Shown here: one piece after another, positions 1 to 5,400 of the stretch
Numbering within the stretch: position 1 is the first letter of the stretch
Layout of the letters: each line of letters begins with the position of its first letter
Origin: Pseudomonadota bacterium
GTDB taxonomy: Bacteria > Pseudomonadota > Alphaproteobacteria > Sphingomonadales > Sphingomonadaceae
Length of the DNA stretch: 6,537 nucleotides
Direction of reading: 5' to 3'
Assembly: GCA_023392555.1 (NCBI GenBank)
Contig: JAEVYW010000130.1
Location: forward strand, 1 to 6,537
Program-made: the position numbers and the translations under genes
The notes under the pieces: generated by a model
Seen by the model: only the letters and a program-made list of their open reading frames with translations
Database searches by the model: none
What the model was told of the DNA's origin: nothing

Positions 1-421
1 TGACGATCGACCCCGGCCGAGCCGCTGTCTTCCCGGGCTGAAGCAGGGCGCAGGCCGGGCGTATCGCCGCCCTAACGCGGGTCCGTCGCTTCGCGCGCAT
101 TTCGAAGGGTGGTGGCGGAGCGGGAGGAAATCGAACTTCGCGCCTAAGTACTTGAGTTTGTGCGTGATTGGCACGTCGCGATCCGCCGATGCCCCCGCCA
201 AAGCCCCCAAGAACCCTTTTGGGGTCAACCACCGCGCAGCCGCTGCCTAACCAATGGAGGTCGCTTTGCTGTGGAGGGCGACGCGGTGGTCGTGAATGCC
301 ACAAACCCGCCTCTCACGAATGCGAGCTCATGCGTGCCCGGTGAGCTGGCCAGCGACAAACAGTAGAGTGCAGGCCGCCGTCAGCAGAAGGACGCAGACC
401 TCCACACCGCGTAACCGCCCC
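1..421. other. Stretch without a recognisable gene, left edge
   Basis: I see no convincing protein gene here. Short open frames exist (for example plus 160-366, 68 codons), but they show no known motif and no clear ribosome binding site. The only recognisable element is a tRNA-Ser-like 3' end on the minus strand at 113-135, listed separately. The stretch lies downstream of the Rieske remnant that ends at 422 and is probably decayed border DNA. Confidence 0.5.
113..135 (-). other. Degenerate tRNA-Ser-like 3' end, possible att scar
   Basis: Read on the minus strand, this is a T-loop-like TTCGA followed, after a short degraded stretch, by TCCCGCTCCGCCA. That matches the usual 3' end of many alphaproteobacterial tRNA-Ser genes, with about two differences in 23 positions by my recollection of the family. 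The bases 5' of the loop do not form a proper T-stem (CGAAG does not pair with TCCTC) and no tRNA body precedes it, so this is not a functional tRNA. Tyrosine integrases often recombine in the 3' end of tRNA genes and leave such copies. An att scar is therefore the best reading, but the match is short and could be chance. Confidence 0.4.
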
Positions 422-745
422 TCAAAGCTCAGCACGCAACGCGTGCGTTTGCAGGAGACGGCGCAGCTCAAGGAGAAATGGAGCCGTTTCCTTCGTCAGG
501 TCAACTCCTTGAGCGACGTATGCCTTCTGCTCAAGTTCCATCATTTCCTTGTCTTCCCGAAATATATTTTGCGCTACCCTAAGGAGAATTGGCTTGAGCA
601 AGGCGAGCAGCCCTGGCACCGTCGGCCGACGGACGAGGAGGAGACCAATCGGTCGAGTCACTGCCTCATCAGCCCCTACCGGGATGTAAGCATTCCACAA
701 CTTGAGGATGGGCTGGTCAACATCCGAGCGGTGATAAATCAGCGA
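422..745 (-). pseudogene. C-terminal remnant of a Rieske (2Fe-2S) oxygenase
   Basis: The minus-strand frame ending in TGA at 422-424 encodes about 107 residues that read like the C-terminal, non-Rieske part of a ring-hydroxylating or demethylating oxygenase. Visible signs are LWNAYIPVGADEAVTRPIGLLLVRR (split here as LWNAYIPVG then TRPIGLLLVRR), then IFREDKEMMELEQKAYVAQG, then ETAPFLLELRRLLQ. This ED...E.EQ..Y..QG...E..P....LR..L pattern is typical of the tail of this family. The Rieske cluster motif (CxH...CxxH) and the mononuclear iron ligands are missing, since full proteins usually have 330-450 residues. The frame stays open to 898, but from about 745 upward it is only the antisense of the neighbouring HTH remnant. 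The piece is therefore a truncated, presumably inactive gene. The family call is from remembered patterns; an unrelated SRPBCC-fold protein is the main alternative. Confidence 0.6.
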
Positions 746-752
746 TTGGTAG

Positions 753-1066
753 GGGTACGCGGCCGCAATCGCCGACGCGCTCCGGACCGAGCTCGGCGGC
801 GGCCACCGGGCCACAAAGACCGTGATGCGCTGGACCGGGGCCAGTGAGCGGACGTCAAGAACTGGCTCAGCGCCCGTTGCGGTCCCAGTGGCGACCACCT
901 TATCCGCCTAGCCCGTGAGTCCGACACTGTCCTTGCAACCGTGCTCGCTCTGGCGGACCGGAACCATCACATGGTCGGAGGAGACATTCGGAGGATCCGA
1001 AACTCCCTGGACGAGGTTGTGCGGTTGATCGATGAAGCCTTCCCGACGCCGAATGACCCACTCTGA
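753..1066 (+). pseudogene. Truncated, frameshifted helix-turn-helix protein
   Basis: Two plus-strand frames together give one protein of about 104 residues. Frame one runs from 753 to 854 (GYAAAIADALRTELGGGHRA, then TKTVMRWTGASERT). Frame two runs from 854 to the TGA at 1064-1066 (VKNWLSARCGPSGDHLIRLA, then RESDTVLATVLALADR and a charged tail ending PTPNDPL). Joined, ASERT-VKNW-GPSGDHL matches a small HTH family common in Rhizobiales and sphingomonads, where ...GASERTVKNW...GPSGEHL... is the DNA-binding core. One base is missing near 854 (ACG then GTC should be adjacent codons). An in-frame TAG at 750-752 and the absence of a start codon show that the first dozen or so residues are lost, exactly where the Rieske remnant of the opposite strand begins. 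It is a gene relic unless the frameshift is a sequencing error; even then the start is missing. Confidence 0.68.
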
Positions 1067-1083
1067 TCCTTGACCTGTGCGGC

Positions 1084-1323
1084 CTACGGGCCTCCTATTT
1101 GGATGAGCCTGTCCAGGCTCCGCATCGGGATGAGCGTCATTGAGCCGACCTTGATTGTCTCGATGTGTCCCTCCCTGATCAGGAGATACAACTTCGAACG
1201 GCCTATGCCGGTGAGCCGGCAGGCCTCCTTTACCCGAACCGCTAGCGGAAGCGAAGGCGGCATCGAGGACGAGGAGGATGAGTGGAGCGCGTTCATCACG
1301 CGAGTAGACCGCCGGATGCGCAT
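1084..1323 (-). CDS. Small excisionase-like HTH (HTH_17/AlpA-type) DNA-binding protein, copy 1
   Basis: This encodes 79 residues. The C-terminal 50 form a winged-helix/MerR-like excisionase domain: VRVKEACRLTGIGRSKLYLL, then IREGHIETIKVGSMTLIPMRSLDRLIQ. EACRLTGIGRSKLYxLI is the turn and recognition helix, and the GxIxTIKVGxxTLxP stretch forms the wing. Proteins of this type act as recombination directionality factors or small regulators of integrative elements. The N-terminus carries a poly-serine run (LHSSSSSSMPP) and looks unstructured. I chose ATG 1323 because AGAGGGG lies 11 bases upstream. ATG at 1296 and 1263 are possible, and the frame stays open up to a GTG at 1422 inside the tRNA-Glu fragment. 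A close paralogue lies at 1752-1967, with about 31 of 48 residues identical in the domain. No integrase is adjacent. The domain call is firm; the biological role is inference. Confidence 0.72.
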   Translation of the reverse strand: MRIRRSTRVMNALHSSSSSSMPPSLPLAVRVKEACRLTGIGRSKLYLLIREGHIETIKVGSMTLIPMRSLDRLIQIGGP

Positions 1324-1334
1324 CGGATGAACTG

Positions 1335-1341
1335 CCCCTCT
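1335..1341 (-). promoter_or_regulatory. Possible ribosome binding site for HTH copy 1
   Basis: On the minus strand AGAGGGG precedes ATG 1323 with an 11-base gap, slightly longer than ideal. It is the only purine-rich site before any of the four possible starts of this frame, so it supports the 1323 start. Confidence 0.35.
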
Positions 1342-1415
1342 GACGAATCGCATGTCGCCAGGACGCAAGTCACTAACCGTCAATGGCGTCGATCCGCAGT
1401 TCCGCCGAGGCGAGT

Positions 1416-1459
1416 CTCTCACGGCGAAAACACGGGTTCGAGTCCCGTAGGGGTCACCA
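1416..1459 (+). other. 3' fragment of a tRNA-Glu(CTC) gene, probable integration (att) scar
   Basis: The fragment begins in the anticodon loop (CTCTCAC, anticodon CTC at 1418-1420) and continues through GGCGAAAACA. It then has a perfect 5-bp T-stem (ACGGG 1432-1436 with CCCGT 1444-1448) around the loop TTCGAGT, the acceptor strand AGGGGTC (1449-1455), discriminator A and an encoded CCA (1457-1459). The 5' half is absent: the expected acceptor partner GACCCCT does not occur in the preceding 100 bases, and the bases before the anticodon loop (CGAGT) do not pair with GGCGA. This is not a working tRNA. Identity that starts at the anticodon loop and ends at CCA is the classic footprint of a tyrosine-integrase attachment site, and the two nearby excisionase-like genes fit. 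The amino-acid identity is inferred from resemblance to bacterial tRNA-Glu (C-TxTCAC-GGCG...AGGGG). Confidence 0.75.
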
Positions 1460-1751
1460 GCACAATCAACAACTTAGCTGTGCTGGCGCTGCGCGGAAGC
1501 GCTACTTACTGCAAATTGACTGCAAAACCGTGGCAGGATTTGAGCGGATGCGCGCGGACACCCGTCCGCAGCCTGGGGGTGCGCGATGGGTGGCGGCCTT
1601 GCGCAAGCTGCCGTGATTCGCAGCGCTGGAGACCACCACGAGAGTGGTCAATGAGTTTGCTGAGATCGATCTCGGACGAGCGTTCGGACGCGCGGTTTAG
1701 ATGTGGCGTCGGTCGGCGCCGCGGGTTGTCGGTAACTTGGACGCGCTTCGC
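1460..1751. other. Intergenic stretch beyond the tRNA-Glu scar
   Basis: No gene is recognised. The stretch holds the phased direct repeats at 1508-1526, an inverted repeat GACCAC...GTGGTC at 1631-1649 and a perfect 12-bp palindrome GAGATCGATCTC at 1662-1673. A minus-strand frame shows GSLRKAA followed by VSARIRS, faintly like a LysR DNA-binding helix, but it is too weak to call. Confidence 0.4.
1508..1526 (+). repeat. Two phased 8-bp direct repeats, candidate integrase arm-type sites
   Basis: ACTGCAAA occurs at 1508-1515 and again at 1519-1526, an 11-bp period that puts both copies on the same DNA face. They begin 49 bp past the CCA of the tRNA-Glu fragment. Arm-type binding sites of tyrosine integrases are typically short direct repeats several tens of bases from the core, so the position suits an attachment-site arm. 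This is inference from spacing only, and a chance repeat of 8 bases is possible. Confidence 0.35.
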
Positions 1752-1967
1752 CTACGAGCTCGAGATTCCGAGGAACTCAGCCAGGCTCTCGATGGGTACG
1801 AGGGTGATCGTTCCGACCTTGATCGTACGGATCTCCCCTGCCCTGATCAGCTCGTAGAGCTTCGAGCGGCCGATGCCGGTGAGCCGGCACGCCTCTGGGA
1901 TGCGCACCGTCAGTGCAGTCGGAGCACAAGGCGCTAGGGAGCGCTTGGATGGCGAGGCGGCTGACAC
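1752..1967 (-). CDS. Small excisionase-like HTH (HTH_17/AlpA-type) DNA-binding protein, copy 2
   Basis: This encodes 71 residues. Positions 20-68 form the HTH_17/excisionase domain: VRIPEACRLTGIGRSKLYEL, then IRAGEIRTIKVGTITLVPIESLAEFL. The helix-turn-helix EACRLTGIGRSKLYELI is identical to copy 1 except at one position, and the wing differs conservatively. The start is GTG at 1967, directly after an in-frame TAG (1968-1970). The Shine-Dalgarno signal is poor, so the start is uncertain; the only later in-frame alternative is a GTG at 1907 at the edge of the domain. Such proteins usually sit beside a tyrosine integrase and bias it toward excision or regulate it. None is visible here, so the gene may be an orphan left by an island. 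The N-terminal 19 residues show no motif and could be altered by decay. Confidence 0.7.
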   Translation of the reverse strand: MSAASPSKRSLAPCAPTALTVRIPEACRLTGIGRSKLYELIRAGEIRTIKVGTITLVPIESLAEFLGISSS

Positions 1968-2214
1968 CTAGCTGGGCTACAACGGCCTCAAGGCATGTCA
2001 CATCGCTTCCTCAGCGCAGCTCGCGCCACGGCGACGAATCTGAGCGGTTGCGTACGGCTACTGTTGGCCGCGAGCAGACGGTCTGCTTCTCGGCTTGCAG
2101 AGCGGGAAAGCGGACGCTCGGAGATCAGCCTACCTACGGTCCGTTCTCTACCCAAGGCGGATATTCCGCTAATTGCCTGCGAATGCGCCGCACCTAACCG
2201 ATCTTTTTGAAATA
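1968..2214. other. Intergenic stretch, no recognisable gene
   Basis: Short frames exist on both strands but none shows a known motif. A plus-strand frame runs to TGA at 2208-2210, just before the double hairpin. I could not find a convincing sigma-70 promoter: TTGAAA (2207-2212) and TATAGT (2223-2228) are only 10 bases apart, too close to act as a pair. Confidence 0.4.
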
Positions 2215-2280
2215 GTCTGGGTTATAGTGGTGACGGGCAATCACCCAGACGCCGCTAAGCCAAAGGGGTAGCGGTTTTTT
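2215..2280 (+). ncRNA. Two-hairpin RNA candidate ending in a terminator
   Basis: An 8-bp perfect stem (GTCTGGGT 2215-2222 with ACCCAGAC 2243-2250) encloses 20 bases, within which GTGA and TCAC offer an alternative pairing. One base later a second hairpin begins and ends in a T-tract. No recognisable plus-strand gene leads into it, so this could be the 3' end of a small regulatory RNA rather than a gene terminator. The family is not recognised and the transcript start is unknown. Confidence 0.35.
2252..2280 (+). terminator. Rho-independent terminator
   Basis: Stem CCGCTA (2252-2257) pairs with TAGCGG (2269-2274). The loop AGCCAAAGGGG can add a short CC/GG pairing. Six T residues (2275-2280) follow at once. 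The orientation is plus, opposite to the RTX gene, and there is no T-run on the minus side, so it would not stop RTX transcription. Confidence 0.8.
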
Positions 2281-2444
2281 GTGTCGTCGAACAATGCTCC
2301 AGCCGTTGTTTGGAAGCACGTTCCGTAGCCTGGCGGAGCATGTGCGCTGTGGGACCGCATTTGGGCCATGGAGGCAGTTGGCGGCGGCCCGTCCTCACCG
2401 AAACCCGCTATTGCTCCGACTCGCGGTCGTTATAGGCCTCTGAT
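2281..2444. other. Spacer between plus terminator and RTX stop codon
   Basis: I see no gene and no clear minus-strand terminator behind the RTX stop. No strong hairpin followed by T residues is present in that direction. Confidence 0.4.
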
Positions 2445-5400
2445 TCAGAGGATAAAGTCCCCCACTGACAGAACTCCGGTATGATGCACATAGAATTGGA
2501 AGTCGGCCACTCGATCGCCGTTCAAATCTCCTTGTACGATTGCGATCGTTCTTCCGTCTGGATCGGTCCCGACATCCTGCCAGCGCAACTGGCCGGCTCG
2601 CCCGCTGAAGGCGTTCGTTCCAATGTAGCTGAAATCGTCATCCCGACCGGTTCGGCTGTTCGCATCGATCCGGCTTAGATCGATCCGATCGATGGTTCCC
2701 GACGAGCCCGCACCCCCGGCCTCGAAGTCTAGCACGCGGTCATTGCCGGCCCAGCCATTGCCGCTACGGACGCTGATCTCGCCAATCGAATCGAAGTGAA
2801 AGACGTCACGGCCGGAGCCGCCGCGAAGCAGATCAAATCCTGCTCCCCCAACGATGATGTCGTCACCCGAGCCGCCATCGAGCGTGTCGTTGCCGGCACG
2901 TCCGAACAGCAAGTCCGTGCCCGCGCCTCCCCAGAGTCTGTTCGCGCCTGAGTCGCCGGCCAACGAATCGGCGAATGCCGAGCCGCGGACATTCTCGATG
3001 TCAAACAGACGATCGCCGAACGCGTCGCCCCCGAGAGCGATCTGATGCGCAAGATCGATCACCACGCCGGTGCCGAAGAATCCCGGGGACGCGGAATAAT
3101 CGGCGGTATCCTCGCCAGCTCCGCCCTCAAGGCGGTCGGCGCCCGAGCCGCCGGCAAGCACGTCGTTGCCGCCGCCGCCACGCAACACGTCGTCGCCGCC
3201 GAGACCGGTGAGCGTGTCGTCGAAGTCGCCGCCTTCAAGCATGTTCGCCAAATGGTTGCCCGTCAGCAGAGCGCTGGATTGGCTGCTTGCAAGCTCGTCC
3301 AGATTGGTCGCGGCTTCGATATCGTTCGCGGCCGCGGCGACAATGACGGCCGCAGCGGCGGCATCAGCACTAGGCGCGGCGGCCGAAAGCAGATCCTCGA
3401 TCAGCGCGCTGCTGGTCAAGTCGACGCTTCCAGTTCCGCTCGATCCGGCGATAATGGTCGCAAGTTCGCCAACCGCGGCCGCCTCCGCGCCCGAGGATCC
3501 CCCCGCCAATTCCTCCGCCGCTGAGAGAATGGCGACGATGATCGCTGCCGACTTTTGCGCCTCGAGGGCGCCCGCGCTGCCCGCTGCGGCTAAGGCGATC
3601 AGGTCGGCGCTCAGCAAGTCGAGGCTGGCGTCGAGACCGAGTGCGTTCTGCACCTGGGTTTCGGCCTCGGCCACGCTAAGGGCGCCGCCGCTTTGCTCGA
3701 CCACGGCCTGGATCAGGGTCGTCAAGGGATTGATGACAGTCGCGCCGCTTGGTGCCGATAGAACCATTCCGTTCGCGAGACCGGTGTCCGTGCTGACCCC
3801 GTTCATCGCTCGCAGCGGGCCGCTGCCCAGGACCAGGATCTGGAAACGGCCCGCCGCATCGGTCACTGCCGAAGCCTCGCCTGCATCGAGCTGACCATTG
3901 CGGTTGCTGTCGACGAAAACGGTGGCACCGGCCAGATAGCCGTCCGAAGCCACTCCGGTTACGGCCCCGACGTCGATGGTCACCGCTCCCGGCCCAGCCG
4001 GTGGGGCAGCAGAGTTGGCAGGCGCCGCCGAGAAGATCAGCTGCTCGACGTCGGTGACGGTATCGGTTCCGAGGAACGCGCCGATGCCGACCCCCGTGAC
4101 GGTCAAGGTCGATCCGGCGACTGTGACCTCGGCCACGGTCTGGGCGGTCCCTCCGTCGGTCAGGACGACGAGCAGCTTGCCGGCGTCTGATCCGGTCCCT
4201 GCGACCACCGAAAACGTGCCGGCTGTGTCGGCGGCGAAGTAGAAAAAGGCACGATCGTTCCCGGTGCCCCCGGCGAGCGTGTCGTTGCCGGTTCCCCCGA
4301 CCAGGAGGTCATCGTCGCCCATGCCGTTGAGCTCGTCGTCGCCTTCGCCGCCGTCGAGCCGGTTGGCGACGCCATTGCCGGTGACGTTGTCGGAAAGCTC
4401 GCTGCCGGTGACGTTCTCGACATTCTCGATCGTCCCGACATTGCCGTAGCCGTCGACGAGGGAGCCGGCCGCCAGGTTGATCGTCCAGCCGGAAACCATG
4501 GCCGCCGCGAACTCGGCCAGACCATCGCCGTTGGTGTCGGGCGTCAGCCAGATGCCGGTTGAAAATAGCTGCAAGAGATCGGTACCGGTACCACCGTCGA
4601 GCATGGCTGTCGCTGAGGTGAGACTGAAAAGGTCATCACCGCCGAAGCCGAACAAATTGTCGCCGCGGTTCGCCGCTAGGTAATTGCGCTCGTCGTTGCC
4701 GTAGAATGTATCGACATAAGCCGTGTCGGCTCCGAGCGATTCAATTCCAGTCATGGTTTCGACGTTGCCAAACCCGTCGTTGGAGATGATTCCGGTGCGG
4801 AGATCGGCCACGACGCCCTGGGTCGCGCGTTGCTCGAAGAAGCTGACGCGGTCGCCGATGCCGTTGAAGCCTTGGCCGTCATCGGCGCCGCCGTCGAAAT
4901 AATCGACGCCGCCGTTGCCGCGGAGCAGGTCGTTGTTGGCCCCGCCATGGAGCTGGTCATCGCCCAGCCCGCCGCGAATGACGTCGTTGCCGTTGCCGCC
5001 ATAGACAACGTCGTTGCCGCTGACCGTGACGTTGTTCTCGTTAAGATCGCCCAGCAGGGTATCATCGCCGTCGCCGCCGTTGATCGTATCGCCGCCGGCG
5101 CCGCCTGAGACGATGTCGTTGCCGCCCAAGCCATCGAGGACGTTGCTGCCGCCGCTGCCGGTGAGTGAGTCGTTGAACTCCGAGCCGATCGCATTTTCGA
5201 TGTTGGCGAGCGTATCGTTGCCGTCGGCGCCCGAAGCCAAACCGGTGCCGAGATTGACGTTCACGCCTCCAATCGCACGCGCGTAAACGACCGTATCGAT
5301 GCCGCCGCCGCCGTCGATCAGGTCGTTGCCAAGGCCGCCTTCAAGCCTGTCATCGCCGTCGGGCCAGCCGAACGTGGAGACGTCGCTCGAGAAGGTGATC

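Noticed and set aside
240..366. GDAVVVNATNPPL as a trace of a macro domain
   Set aside because: The glycine-rich loop that must follow (GGGGVDGAI-like) is absent and the frame stops after a few residues.
296..847. Plus-strand open frame of 183 codons
   Set aside because: Its first two thirds are antisense to the Rieske remnant and its end is out of frame with the HTH remnant. No motif is seen and the composition is odd.
739..927. Minus-strand frame rich in arginine and serine, and the minus extension of the Rieske frame up to 898
   Set aside because: Both are antisense of the plus-strand HTH remnant, which has recognisable family motifs.
1383..1616. Plus-strand frame of 77 codons containing HGFESRRGH
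   Set aside because: This phrase is the well-known artefact of translating a tRNA T-arm. It covers the tRNA-Glu fragment.
1530..1680. Minus-strand GSLRKAA ... VSARIRS, possibly a LysR-type HTH relic
   Set aside because: Only two short matches with wrong spacing, no following domain, and a stop soon after. It may be chance.
2207..2228. TTGAAA and TATAGT as a promoter for the double hairpin
   Set aside because: The spacer is only 10 bases, too short for sigma-70, and the second element lies inside the first hairpin.
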